A stretch of 64,000 nt of DNA. It comes from Bacteroidota bacterium (GTDB lineage: Bacteria; Bacteroidota; Ignavibacteria; UBA10030; UBA8401). Below, piece by piece: positions 43,221 to 52,098 of the stretch. The stretch covers positions 1,364,001 to 1,428,000 of the forward strand of contig JBBAAO010000001.1 in NCBI GenBank assembly GCA_041658205.1, given 5' to 3'. The notes below the pieces were generated by a model that searched no databases, was not told the DNA's origin, and was given only the letters and a program-made list of their open reading frames with translations. The position numbers and the translations under genes were made by a program. Every line of letters starts with the position of its first letter. The first letter of the stretch is position 1.

Positions 43221-43829
43221 ATGATTATAACAACTGAACCGATCATTCTTGCTTCACAATCTCCGCGCAGAGCTCATCTGTTAACACAAATCGGATTAAA
43301 TTTTACCGTTCAGCCAAGTGGGATTATCGAAGAAATTAATCCTAGCCATTCATCCGAGGAGAATGTTCAACGGCTCTCGTTACATAAAGCTGAAGATGTA
43401 GCCAAAAAGAATAAACGGGGAATCGTCATCGGTTCTGATACGATTGTAGTCATCGACAGTATAGTGTTGGGTAAACCTGTTTCGGAAGAGGATGCCAAAC
43501 TGATGCTTCGCACACTCAGTGGGAGGACACATACAGTTTTTACCGGTTTTGCACTAGTTGATGTGAAAACGAAAAAATCATATATTGACTATGGAAAAAC
43601 CGAAGTGACATTTCGAAGGTTGTCGGATCAAGAAATTGCAAATTATGTCGCATCCGGTTCACCTATGGATAAGGCGGGTGCGTACGGAATTCAGGATGAT
43701 TTCGGTGCCGTATTTGTTGAAAAGATTGTGGGAGATTATTATACCGTTGTTGGTTTTCCCCTTTCTAAGTTCTATCTTGCAGTTACAAAATTCGCTCACG
43801 ATCTGGGTTACCTGAAAGGAACAGTATGA
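43221..43829 (+). CDS. maf: Maf-family nucleotide pyrophosphatase
   Basis: A 202-residue protein with the Maf opening ILASQSPRRAHLL (about 9-21) and later VIGSDTIVVID (about 70) and YVASGSPMDKAGAYGIQ. Maf proteins hydrolyse non-canonical or standard NTPs, and the S-R-R and GSPMDKAGAYGIQ motifs place it with the dTTP/UTP pyrophosphatase (YhdE-type) group. The stop overlaps the next start (ATGA). Confidence 0.93.
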   Translation: MIITTEPIILASQSPRRAHLLTQIGLNFTVQPSGIIEEINPSHSSEENVQRLSLHKAEDVAKKNKRGIVIGSDTIVVIDSIVLGKPVSEEDAKLMLRTLSGRTHTVFTGFALVDVKTKKSYIDYGKTEVTFRRLSDQEIANYVASGSPMDKAGAYGIQDDFGAVFVEKIVGDYYTVVGFPLSKFYLAVTKFAHDLGYLKGTV

Positions 43830-44227
43830 GTCAAAAAATTCGTGTATTGATCGCAAAAGCTGGTCTCGATGGCCATGATCGAGGAGCAAAAGTTATTGCA
43901 GCCGCGCTTCGTGACGCAGGTATGGAAGTGATTTATACAGGACTGCGAAAAACTCCTGAAGCGATTGTCGAAGCGGGATTGCAGGAAGATGTGAATGCAA
44001 TCGGAATAAGCTCACTGAGCGGTGCGCATATGACGATTTTCCCAAAAGTGAAGAATCTAATGAATGAAAAAGGAATGACCGACGTTCTTCTGTTTGGTGG
44101 GGGAATTGTTCCACAGGAAGATATTGTACGGTTGAAAGAAATGGGTATAGGGGAAATATTTACACCGGGAGCTTCGACATTTGCCATTGTCGACTATATC
44201 AAAAACACATTCAAAGTTACTGCTTAA
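43826..44227 (+). CDS. Stand-alone cobalamin-binding domain protein (methylmalonyl-CoA mutase type)
   Basis: A 133-residue Rossmann-like B12-binding domain. It starts IRVLIAKAGLDGHDRGAKV with the DxHxxG cobalt-ligand motif D15-x-H17-x-x-G20, followed by ISSLSGAH and FGGGIVPQED, as in the C-terminal part of methylmalonyl-CoA mutase. Separate genes for this domain occur in two-piece mutases, so the catalytic subunit should lie elsewhere in the genome. It could serve the propionyl-CoA pathway with the pccB-like gene at 28.4 kb. Its stop overlaps the polymerase stop by 4 bases. Confidence 0.9.
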   Translation: MSQKIRVLIAKAGLDGHDRGAKVIAAALRDAGMEVIYTGLRKTPEAIVEAGLQEDVNAIGISSLSGAHMTIFPKVKNLMNEKGMTDVLLFGGGIVPQEDIVRLKEMGIGEIFTPGASTFAIVDYIKNTFKVTA

Positions 44228-46584
44228 CGTTCAGAGTCATCGAACTCAATGGAATAATTTTCTTCCTTTGGTTCGTCCAGTTCAATTGACTTTTCTTTTC
44301 GGTTTACGATAACAATTGCTGTTGGATCGAAACCAAACAGATCTTCGGCAGAAAAAATCAATGCAAATCCGCGCTCATCAAAAAATATTTCAAATTTCTT
44401 CGAAAACTCTTCCAATCGCTTCAGGTAAAATTCTGTATTTTCATCCGGAAAATTAGCATCCCACTCATGCGCTTCTTTCGCATTTTCAAAACCCTTTACG
44501 TTGGCTTCAGTCCCCGTAATATAGTATTGAATCCGGCTGCCTTGTTTATATTTTCTTGATGATCGAAGTGCTAATTCGTATGGAGCAGAACGATTACGTT
44601 TCTCCTTGGCAATATCGCTTTGATATGTTTCCACGGAATCCTTTAAAGTTTCTATCTTGGCAAAATCATTCACATCCAATCCATGCTCACGGATTGTCTT
44701 TTCCAACTCAATATACAAGTTATGGAGATCTTGTATCCTGTCATTCAACAACGAATCGATACATTGCTGTATATAACTTCGTCCAAATCGTTCGATCGAA
44801 CGTGAAATCAACGATGAACCTTTGATCGATACTTTGTTATTATAAAGGAGCAGAGCATAATTTTTCTTTTTATAGCTCATCATTTTCTTGAATCGTCCGT
44901 TGAATCCAAGATTAATCCCTTCCGGCAATGTTTCGGAAAGATGTTCAACGAATTTTCGTTCAGATTCTTCACCAGTGACATTGTCCGGCGGAATGAAGAA
45001 AATGCCATCGGTATCCACTTCAATCACTGTTCCGTTATGGATTTCAATTTCCCGGATAAGATTCCGTAGCAATTCCTGACCGGTAGTTGTAATGACATCT
45101 GCCTGCTGGTAGTCGTTAAACAATCCTTTTCCATAACCCAAATATCCATAGAAGGAATTGATCAAGATCTTAAAAGATGACTGCATTGCATCTAATGTTG
45201 AATATTCTTGCTCATTTTTTGCCGTTTGCAGTTGGCGTTTTGTATCCAGACGAAGCGTTGTCAAGAATTTTAATCCCAATTGAAAAACATCTAGATCATC
45301 TGTAATCGGTTTGATCTTTTTTGAAAGCATGATGGATGGATACAGCGATTCAACATCTGCATGCACAATCGGACTGAACACACCAGTATAAAATATATCG
45401 GTATATCCGCCGGATGTTTGAAACCCTTTTTGTGGTTTTGGAAGAGAATACCTCTGTTTGATATATTCCCGAAGAAAGATTGATTCAATCTTTGCTGCAG
45501 AACCGAGCTTTGCAATGGTTCCATAATTGAACGGAAGCATCTGCGAAAGATAAAATGTGCTTCCGGAAAGTTTATCACTCAATCCTCTGGTTTCAATCAC
45601 ATCATCCAATGCATATTTTTTTAAGCTTTCTACATCATTATCCCAATGCCATGAAATTTTATCTCCAGGAATGTATGTACGACCCGGTGAAGAGATGCCG
45701 AAATACTGAGCTGCGTATTTTAATCCGTGACTTTCCATATTCCGCTTTGTCATATCGTACGATTGCACCAGCAGCCACGTATCGATAATATGCCTTCCAG
45801 AAACTTCATAACTCATATATTCTACTGAATTTTCGGCAAACGACGTGCGCGAACGAAAACCGCTTGGTTGCGAACCATCTCGTCCAATGGCAAATTCAAT
45901 CTCGTTGAGTTCGCAGCGTTTCAAAAGATACGGTAGATCGAAATTGAAAATATTATGTCCTTCAATAATGTCTGGATTTTTTTCGGTAATGATTTTGATG
46001 CATTGTTGAAGAAGTTTTTTTTCAGTGATAGTTTTTCCGCCTAAGACAGTTTCAAATCCTCGGTTGTCCGAAAAGGAAATTAAAATAATGCGATCGTCTT
46101 TTTTTTCTGCACGGCTGAAGCGATAATCCTTCGAGTATGTTTCAATGTCCAACTGCATTCGATGTAGATCATCAAAATGCATTCCTTTAAACAATGTCTT
46201 GCCGCTTTGCAGCAGATACTGAGTGTTCATGTCAGGACGAAGAAAGATGTGGTCGGTATCAAGATGAGACGAATAATTTGTTTTAAATTCCTTTGTCAAC
46301 TTTCGCAGTACAAAATTAACAGCATCCCATAAGATGGAAACAGAGGGAAAAGCACAGATGTATTGATAATAATTTGTCCCCTCTAATTTCTTCAGCCAAA
46401 ACTTTTCCGGAAACTGTTCAATGAATCGCTTATCGGAGAGATGAAAGAAAGGAAAGAATTCTTCGTCCCGTTGTTCAATGCCTGCTTCGGTTCGTTTATA
46501 GATACGGACGAATGAGTCACTATGTGCATTCACAGCAACAATATTTGATTCGTCATCGGCGCCAAAGAGGATTGGGTTCATCAT
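44224..46584 (-). CDS. Family B DNA polymerase (Pol II-like)
   Basis: A 786-residue polymerase. The 3'-5' exonuclease has ExoI D146-I-E148 in MQLDIETYS, ExoII EGHNIFNFDLPYL (about 208-220) and an ExoIII-like KKYALDDVIET. The polymerase core has DVESLYPSIM (motif A), the NSFYGYLGY region (motif B) and VDTDGIFF (motif C, DTDG). Length is that of bacterial PolB. It may act in repair or lesion bypass. It stands as a single gene on the minus strand and converges on the B12-binding gene with overlapping stops. Confidence 0.92.
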   Translation of the reverse strand: MMNPILFGADDESNIVAVNAHSDSFVRIYKRTEAGIEQRDEEFFPFFHLSDKRFIEQFPEKFWLKKLEGTNYYQYICAFPSVSILWDAVNFVLRKLTKEFKTNYSSHLDTDHIFLRPDMNTQYLLQSGKTLFKGMHFDDLHRMQLDIETYSKDYRFSRAEKKDDRIILISFSDNRGFETVLGGKTITEKKLLQQCIKIITEKNPDIIEGHNIFNFDLPYLLKRCELNEIEFAIGRDGSQPSGFRSRTSFAENSVEYMSYEVSGRHIIDTWLLVQSYDMTKRNMESHGLKYAAQYFGISSPGRTYIPGDKISWHWDNDVESLKKYALDDVIETRGLSDKLSGSTFYLSQMLPFNYGTIAKLGSAAKIESIFLREYIKQRYSLPKPQKGFQTSGGYTDIFYTGVFSPIVHADVESLYPSIMLSKKIKPITDDLDVFQLGLKFLTTLRLDTKRQLQTAKNEQEYSTLDAMQSSFKILINSFYGYLGYGKGLFNDYQQADVITTTGQELLRNLIREIEIHNGTVIEVDTDGIFFIPPDNVTGEESERKFVEHLSETLPEGINLGFNGRFKKMMSYKKKNYALLLYNNKVSIKGSSLISRSIERFGRSYIQQCIDSLLNDRIQDLHNLYIELEKTIREHGLDVNDFAKIETLKDSVETYQSDIAKEKRNRSAPYELALRSSRKYKQGSRIQYYITGTEANVKGFENAKEAHEWDANFPDENTEFYLKRLEEFSKKFEIFFDERGFALIFSAEDLFGFDPTAIVIVNRKEKSIELDEPKEENYSIEFDDSER

Positions 46585-46604
46585 CCAATATAATCTCTAG
46601 CTTT

Positions 46605-46634
46605 AAAAAAAGAAAGGTCGACTTACGCCGACCT
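46605..46634 (-). terminator. Terminator of the TonB receptor/DUF4249 operon
   Basis: Read on the minus strand, AGGTCG (46634-46629) pairs with CGACCT (46620-46615), with an 8-base loop, followed by a T-rich run (complement of the A tract 46605-46611). It lies between the DUF4249 stop and the polymerase start. Confidence 0.75.
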
Positions 46635-46659
46635 CTCATTATATGAACTACCGAATGAA

Positions 46660-47505
46660 TTACGGTTTTAGGAAAACGGTAAAACCTCCTTTTGCTTTTG
46701 TTTGAGCCCCAAATACTCCAATTGCCCCTTTAAGATTGGATCGGGTTTCCTTTAATTCGCCCCCTTGCGCCACTATTTGGTTCAGAAAATCGCTGTAATT
46801 AAAATCGACAGCATAGATATCAAAGCGGGTATTTCCGAAATAATTCAACGAAATCCAGGGGAGTAAAGTACTTCGTTGTTCTTTTGGGAGGCCAATTCGA
46901 TAAACGACTTTCTCCGGTCTGCGAAAATTTATATTCGTTGTATCGCGGATAAAAAATTTCGGGATCATTGCAGCATTTACATCCAGACTCGTTATGGTGG
47001 GAAGATAGGTTGCATGATTGTTGCTGCTTGACCATGTAAAATTATACGGTGGGGCAAAAGGATCATATCGTACTGTATCGCCGTTATGAAACGCTGAAGT
47101 TTGGATACTGAATGTATCAGGAACAATTGTCATCCCGGTAACAATGCGAACATCCGGCGCGGGTGTTTTAATATACAGTTCGTAGGTTTGTTTTGCTTTA
47201 ATTATTTTAGTTGAGTCATTGGAATAATATCTTCCCGGATTGAGGGGATCATACACCAGCGTATCAACAAAACTACCGTCGATGCTTTTCACAATCACTG
47301 TCGCTCCGGTGATTGCTTGATCTTGTACGACATATTTTTTATCAACTTCACCCGTCCACTGCACTTTTATAGTATCAATGGAACGTCCTTCCTCAAGATA
47401 TCCATTCACAACAACTTCTTTTTGATAATCAGCAGTTAATGATGATTCTTCGCACGCTACCAGTAACAATGCTCCAGCTGTAATTATTACGTAATATAAT
47501 TTCAT
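46660..47505 (-). CDS. DUF4249-family lipoprotein
   Basis: A 281-residue protein with a lipoprotein signal MKLYYVIITAGALLLVAC (Cys at 18), then the DUF4249 opening EVVVNGYLEEGRSIDTIKVQWTGEVDKK and the ATVIVKSIDGSFVDTL region. In Bacteroidota these proteins are encoded next to TonB-dependent receptors, as here, and are thought to bind substrate at the cell surface. It begins 19 bases after the receptor gene. Confidence 0.85.
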   Translation of the reverse strand: MKLYYVIITAGALLLVACEESSLTADYQKEVVVNGYLEEGRSIDTIKVQWTGEVDKKYVVQDQAITGATVIVKSIDGSFVDTLVYDPLNPGRYYSNDSTKIIKAKQTYELYIKTPAPDVRIVTGMTIVPDTFSIQTSAFHNGDTVRYDPFAPPYNFTWSSSNNHATYLPTITSLDVNAAMIPKFFIRDTTNINFRRPEKVVYRIGLPKEQRSTLLPWISLNYFGNTRFDIYAVDFNYSDFLNQIVAQGGELKETRSNLKGAIGVFGAQTKAKGGFTVFLKP

Positions 47506-47524
47506 AAAATATTTTTCCTATCAA

Positions 47525-49753
47525 CTAAAATTCAAAATCAAAACCGAATGTCGGAATAATTGGTAATAACTTAACATCGGTAATGTCTGTCGGATTTTTC
47601 GAGGTATCAAATTGCTTAAACCAAACATTTCGGCGATTATAAACATTAAATATCTGAAAATACCAACTTCCTCGTAATCCGAACAATGTTGTTTGTTTAG
47701 TTACACTAAGATCTAATCGGTGATAAGGGGAGAGTCGCCTGTTATAAAGTTTTCCAGGCAACGTGATGTCAAATGGATTACCAAGCAGATTCACTTGGTA
47801 TCGTCCAACGCCGAATGTATATGCCTGACCTGTTGCATATGTAAATACGGCGCTGAACTTCCATTTCTCATTCAGTTGATAATTTCCTGCAAAGGTAATA
47901 TCATTTCGTCGATCATACTTAGGTTGATATTCTTCACCTTTATTCAACGCAGAAAAAGTGCGATGAGTCCAAGCCAACGTATACCCAATAGATCCGGTTA
48001 TTTGACCGATCCGTTTTTGCAAAAATAGTTCCAACCCATAAGAACGGCCGTTGCCGACATGAAATAAATCCTGAACAGCAGTAGATTGAACGAGTTCGTT
48101 TTTAAATTGAAGTACATCAAAATATTTTTTGTAATACGTTTCAATGGAGAGATTGTAGTCCTCAAAATATTTTGTTTCATATCCCAACACAACATCAATA
48201 GCTCTACTCGGTTTCATTTTTTCATTAATCGGAACCCAAATATCAAAAGGAGAGAAACCGTTGTCAGTTCCTGCCGGAACGGCATTTAAAAATTGATAAT
48301 ATAAACCGGAAGAAAACTTCAATAATGAATATTCATCAATATTGTATCGCACAGCTAATCGTGGACCGAGATTAGATGCTTTTGATGCATCCTGATATTC
48401 AAACCGCAATCCAGATTTCACAACCCACCGTTCATCTAGTGTCCAATCATCTTGAGCATAGAAAGAGATTTGTGCCGGACGTTCTCGAAAAGTATATGGG
48501 TCACCATCGCCGCTTTGTTTGTAACCAATATCATATTGTGAATACCAGACACCAAGTTTTATCAAATGATCATTGGATGCAAAAAAATCGACATCGCTTT
48601 TGAGTGAAAAATCATCAACACTGTTATCCTGAGAAATTTTAATTCCGCCAAGTGTTGCTCCGATTCCTGCTGCATAGTGACTGAATGATGCTGTGAAGTT
48701 AGAAAAGAGCGTTTGGCTATAAACGTGTGTCCATTTAACTGCTCCGGTTTTATTTCCCCAGCGCATATTCAGTTTGACCTCATTGTTTCCCAATGTATAC
48801 TTAAGGTCATCTTGTCCCAAATATCCAACGAAGGAGAGTTTATCATCTTCTCCGATATCTTGGTTTAATTTTCCATTGGCGTCGTAAAAATAATAGAGCG
48901 GCAACGCATCGTTTCCTGTATCCAGATTTGCTGCAGCAATAAATGTATCAAAATATGTTCTCCGTCCCGAAAGGAACCAGGAGCCATTTCCGACAGGACC
49001 TTCACCTGTTACGCGAGTGCTTAAAAGACTGATTGAAGCCTTTCCATGTGTTTCAACTCTATCCCCGTCAATATTTGTAACATTCAATACAGAAGAAAGC
49101 CTACCACCAAATTCCGCTGGAAATCCCCCTTTCATCATATCAATATCTTTTACCGCATCATTGTTGAACGTGGAAAAAAAACCAAATAAGTGAGAGGGAT
49201 TATAGACCACCGTACCGTCAAGTAAAATTAAATTTTGATCGGTACTTCCTCCTCGAACATTTAATCCGCTTGAAATTTCAGATGTGGCTTTAATGCCGGG
49301 CATTAATTGTAACGCACGAAACACGTCAGCTTCTCCGATAGTGGGGAGGGCAGCAACATCTTTTGCATGCATTTGAATTCTACCAACCTGCGTATTTCTT
49401 TTTTCTTCTTCCTTTTCTGCATTAATCACAACTTCGGTTACTTGAATTGATTGATCGGAAAGGAGCACATCTTGAACAATTTTTTTGTTTTGCCGTGTGT
49501 CAATGGTAAATGAATAAGATTGGAATCCTAGATTCGAAACAATCACTGTAAATTCCCCCTCGGGGATGTTTGGTATTGCATAATATCCTTCGATATTAGC
49601 TGACGTACCTATTTTGAGTTCTTTGATGAGAATATTTGCGTATGGGAGTGATTCTTTATCGGATTTTTCTCTCACAAATCCGCTCAACACCGCTTTCTGT
49701 TGACTAAACAATAACGTACCAGAAAGAAAAAAGAGTAACAATAATTTATACAT
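47525..49753 (-). CDS. TonB-dependent receptor with carboxypeptidase-like N-terminal domain
   Basis: A 742-residue outer-membrane protein. The signal peptide (about 1-17) is followed by a beta-sandwich CarboxypepD_reg-like domain (about 20-100, LSGFVREKSDKESLPYANI), the plug (about 120-250, ALQLMPGIKATSEISSGLNVRGG and PAEFGGRLSSVL), and a barrel ending in an aromatic residue (GFDFEF). No TonB-box sequence is clear by eye. It forms an uptake pair with the DUF4249 lipoprotein, and the substrate is unknown. The N-terminal domain and receptor are of the Bacteroidota type. Confidence 0.92.
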   Translation of the reverse strand: MYKLLLLFFLSGTLLFSQQKAVLSGFVREKSDKESLPYANILIKELKIGTSANIEGYYAIPNIPEGEFTVIVSNLGFQSYSFTIDTRQNKKIVQDVLLSDQSIQVTEVVINAEKEEEKRNTQVGRIQMHAKDVAALPTIGEADVFRALQLMPGIKATSEISSGLNVRGGSTDQNLILLDGTVVYNPSHLFGFFSTFNNDAVKDIDMMKGGFPAEFGGRLSSVLNVTNIDGDRVETHGKASISLLSTRVTGEGPVGNGSWFLSGRRTYFDTFIAAANLDTGNDALPLYYFYDANGKLNQDIGEDDKLSFVGYLGQDDLKYTLGNNEVKLNMRWGNKTGAVKWTHVYSQTLFSNFTASFSHYAAGIGATLGGIKISQDNSVDDFSLKSDVDFFASNDHLIKLGVWYSQYDIGYKQSGDGDPYTFRERPAQISFYAQDDWTLDERWVVKSGLRFEYQDASKASNLGPRLAVRYNIDEYSLLKFSSGLYYQFLNAVPAGTDNGFSPFDIWVPINEKMKPSRAIDVVLGYETKYFEDYNLSIETYYKKYFDVLQFKNELVQSTAVQDLFHVGNGRSYGLELFLQKRIGQITGSIGYTLAWTHRTFSALNKGEEYQPKYDRRNDITFAGNYQLNEKWKFSAVFTYATGQAYTFGVGRYQVNLLGNPFDITLPGKLYNRRLSPYHRLDLSVTKQTTLFGLRGSWYFQIFNVYNRRNVWFKQFDTSKNPTDITDVKLLPIIPTFGFDFEF

Positions 49754-49880
49754 TCATATGCTTTCGATATTTTTCATAAAAATGCTGATAGAAGTATTGT
49801 GTTTACGATTGTTGAATGTATTTTGTTGCTTTAAATATTTGTCTATAACACAAACATAATATGCAGAATGGAACGAACAA

Positions 49881-49914
49881 AAAAAGCCATCCCTTTATCG
49901 GATGGCTTTTTTAT
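49881..49914. terminator. Bidirectional terminator between tRNA-Ser and the TonB receptor
   Basis: Stem AAGCCATCC (49884-49892) and GGATGGCTT (49900-49908), flanked by A and T tracts on both sides. It should end the minus-strand tRNA-Ser transcript before it enters the receptor region. Confidence 0.8.
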
Positions 49915-49922
49915 TACGGGTG

Positions 49923-50010
49923 CGGAGAGGGAGGGATTCGAACCCTCGATAGCCTTTCGACTATACCAGTTTTCGAGACTGGTGGTTTCAACCACTCACG
50001 CCACCTCTCC
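49923..50010 (-). tRNA. tRNA-Ser (anticodon CGA)
   Basis: 88 bases on the minus strand. The acceptor GGAGAGG (50010-50004) pairs with CCTCTCC (49930-49924). The anticodon stem CCAGT/ACTGG closes the loop CTCGAAA. A long variable arm (TATAGTCGAAAGGCTATC-like) and a T-arm with TTCGAAT are present. Confidence 0.96.
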
Positions 50011-50093
50011 AGAAGTGGAAGAAATAAAGATTGATCGCGTAAACAAAATCCTAAATTCAATTGGTTAAGGTTGAATTTAGGATTCGAAAATCT

Positions 50094-50181
<88 letters not shown>

Positions 50182-50186
50182 AGATG

Positions 50187-50432
50187 CTATTGCTTTGTTA
50201 CATTTTCATCCAACCACTTTCGACCAACACCACTTTTCAAAAACAATTCTCTTTTTCTTGCTTCTGATTTTGTTTGCTATTCTTCAGTATATATTAAAAT
50301 CCAAGGAATACCACCTTTTGTAAATTTACTTTCACCGTTGTTATGTTGCTTTATCCTAATTTTGAGATCTTCGCAACTTCCCACATAACGTTTTTGAAGT
50401 CTATCACTCCAAAGAACATAGACTGTAAACAT
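50187..50432 (-). pseudogene. GIY-YIG endonuclease gene with an in-frame amber stop
   Basis: The minus-strand frame from ATG 50432 reads MFTVYVLWSDRLQKRYVGSC, then DLKIRIKQHN and SKFTKGGIPWILIYTEE, then TAG (50279-50277, codon 52). After the stop the same frame continues in register: QTKSEARKRELFLKS, GVGRKWLDENVTKQ and a stop at 50187. That gives the YVY...YVG pair, Arg, the conserved Glu in SEARKRE and the closing GVGRKWL motif, the complete layout of the short stand-alone GIY-YIG nucleases. Codon 52 is one base from a Tyr codon, where family members usually have an aromatic residue. AGAGAG precedes the start. It is probably an inactivated homing-type nuclease, unless amber is read through. 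Confidence 0.85.
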
Positions 50433-50751
50433 ACTCTCTCTAGCCAATTCTCAGCCAAAGGCTGATGAGCCTCCGGCTCAAACCACTCTTGCACCTCTCC
50501 AGATGCTATTGCTTTGTGACATTTAATTTCTACAGTAAAAGGCTGATAAATATTTAGTCCAAACTACTTTTTGCGCTTCACGGTAAAGGAAATTTTTCTG
50601 CACAAATATATTAAATTTTTTTTCTACTTCCAACGATTGTTTGACTCTACAGTTTCATTTCTTTACTTTTCAAACATATTTCCTTTCTAAGGAACAAATT
50701 CCAGAAAAACTTCGTTACAATCACCAGTCAATTATCACAAGGAGAATACTC
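50433..50751. other. Gap before the peroxiredoxin gene
   Basis: Apart from the tRNA fragment and hairpins at 50441-50524, this 319-base stretch holds no credible gene. 50525-50740 is AT-rich and must contain the promoter of the peroxiredoxin gene and, on the other strand, that of tRNA-Ser. AAGGAGA at 50739-50745 is the ribosome site of the next gene. Confidence 0.5.
50441..50524 (-). repeat. tRNA-Ser 5' fragment with inserted double hairpin (repeat copy 2)
   Basis: This is the second copy of the tRNA-Ser(GGA) 5' half, interrupted in the D-loop by 30 bases at 50451-50480. The insert is two adjacent hairpins, TCAGCC-AAA-GGCTGA (50451-50465) and TGAGCC-TCC-GGCTCA (50466-50480). The fragment has no anticodon loop and cannot be a tRNA. 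It ends 9 bases upstream of the GIY-YIG start. Confidence 0.88.
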
Positions 50752-51213
50752 ATGGCAGTCGCTGTCGGTCAAAAAGCACCAAACTTCACATTAGCAGATG
50801 CATATCGTAAACCAGTTTCTCTTTCTGATTATGCCGGAAAGAAAGTTGTCATCTTCTTCTATCCAGGAGCATTCACAGCGGTGTGTGAAAAGGAAATGTG
50901 TACCATTCGCGATGCGATGGCGGATTTCAATTCAGGCGGAGCACAGGTTTTAGGGATCAGCGTGGATGCACCTGCAGCAAACAAAGCATTTGCTGATAAA
51001 AACGGTTTGAAATTTCCTTTGTTGAGTGATTTCACACGATATATTTCTGCACAATACTGTGGATTGGTTACAAATTTTGGTGGTTTAATCGGATTGACAG
51101 CCGCCAACCGCGCTGCGTATGTTGTTGATGGAAATGGAATGGTATCGTATGCTTGGGTATCTGAAAATCCAGGAGTTGAACCTCCTTATGATGAAGTAAA
51201 GAAAGCATTATAA
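50752..51213 (+). CDS. Peroxiredoxin (AhpC/TSA-Redoxin type)
   Basis: A 153-residue protein from ATG 50752, with AAGGAGA upstream; the frame is open to 50641, but that part is not homologous. The peroxidatic site is FYPGAFTAVCEKEMC (Cys at about 47), with a second Cys 5 residues on. A further Cys is in QYCGL. The fold follows the GISVDAPAANKAFADKNGLKFPLLSD pattern. It reduces peroxides in the cytoplasm. The neighbouring gene is another peroxiredoxin. Confidence 0.9.
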   Translation: MAVAVGQKAPNFTLADAYRKPVSLSDYAGKKVVIFFYPGAFTAVCEKEMCTIRDAMADFNSGGAQVLGISVDAPAANKAFADKNGLKFPLLSDFTRYISAQYCGLVTNFGGLIGLTAANRAAYVVDGNGMVSYAWVSENPGVEPPYDEVKKAL

Positions 51214-51218
51214 CGCAC

Positions 51219-51683
51219 ATGCCAGAACTCCGAATAGGGAATAAGGCACCTGATTTTGAACTTTCAGGTGGGGATGGGAAGAAATATTCCTTGAGGCAAT
51301 TTTTTGGAAAAAAAATCGTTCTCTATTTTTATCCACAAGATGATACTGAAACGTGTACCCTTCAAGCGTGCAGTTTCCGGGATCATCTTACTCCGAAAAG
51401 AATTTCGGGCGCTGTGCTGATAGGTGTAAGTCCCGACAGTCCTGAATCTCATAAAAAATTTTCTCTGAAATATGGTTTGAACTTCCCATTGCTCAGCGAC
51501 GAAGATAAAACGGTGATGAAAGCTTACGGTGTGTGGAAACGTAAGGTAATGTTCGGTAAAAAATATATGGGAGTGATCAGATCCACGTTTATTATTAATG
51601 AACATGGATTTATTTCACACATTTTTTCACGGGTAAGACTCAAAGGCCACGTGGAGAATATACAAGAGGCGGTTTCTACATAA
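51219..51683 (+). CDS. bcp: Thioredoxin-dependent peroxiredoxin Bcp/PrxQ
   Basis: A 154-residue PrxQ-type peroxiredoxin with the catalytic FYPQDDTETCTLQACSFRD, in which the peroxidatic Cys (about 45) is followed 5 residues later by the resolving Cys. This spacing is diagnostic for the alpha-2-type Bcp. It begins 5 bases after the other peroxiredoxin gene, and its stop overlaps the PTPS start by 1 base. Confidence 0.93.
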   Translation: MPELRIGNKAPDFELSGGDGKKYSLRQFFGKKIVLYFYPQDDTETCTLQACSFRDHLTPKRISGAVLIGVSPDSPESHKKFSLKYGLNFPLLSDEDKTVMKAYGVWKRKVMFGKKYMGVIRSTFIINEHGFISHIFSRVRLKGHVENIQEAVST

Positions 51684-52096
51684 TGGCTACAGTATACGTT
51701 TATCGTCGAGCACACTTTAGTGCTTCACACCGTTTGTTCGATCCGAAACTGAATGAGGAACAAAACGCGGAAGTATTCGGAGGTTGCTCTAATCCTAACG
51801 GACACGGTCATAATTATCATATTGTCGTGTGCGTCGCCGGCACTCCCGATCCGAAGACGGGATTTGTGGTCGACTTAAAAAAAGTTAAAAATATTCTTCA
51901 AGAAAAATTCTTGAACTTTGTTGATCATAAGAATCTCAATGTTGATGTCTCTTTTTTGAGCGGGATCAATCCAACAACGGAAAACATAGCAATCGCTGCC
52001 TGGCGACAAATTGCTCCGGACATTACTGAAGGGAAGTTGTATTCCATACGCGTGTTCGAAACTGAGAATAATTTTGCTGAATACAGAGGAGAATAA
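51683..52096 (+). CDS. 6-pyruvoyl-tetrahydropterin synthase (eukaryotic-type motif)
   Basis: A 137-residue T-fold enzyme. Zinc histidines are in RRAHFSASHRL and GHGHNYH. The catalytic Cys lies in CSNPNGHGHNY, which has five residues between Cys and HGH, as in animal PTPS (CNNPNGHGHNY). In contrast, QueD has CxxxHGH. This favours a tetrahydropterin rather than queuosine role. A conserved Glu sits in RVFETENNFAEY at the C-terminus. It is followed immediately by folE and two short-chain reductases. Confidence 0.85.
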   Translation: MATVYVYRRAHFSASHRLFDPKLNEEQNAEVFGGCSNPNGHGHNYHIVVCVAGTPDPKTGFVVDLKKVKNILQEKFLNFVDHKNLNVDVSFLSGINPTTENIAIAAWRQIAPDITEGKLYSIRVFETENNFAEYRGE

Positions 52097-52098
52097 AG

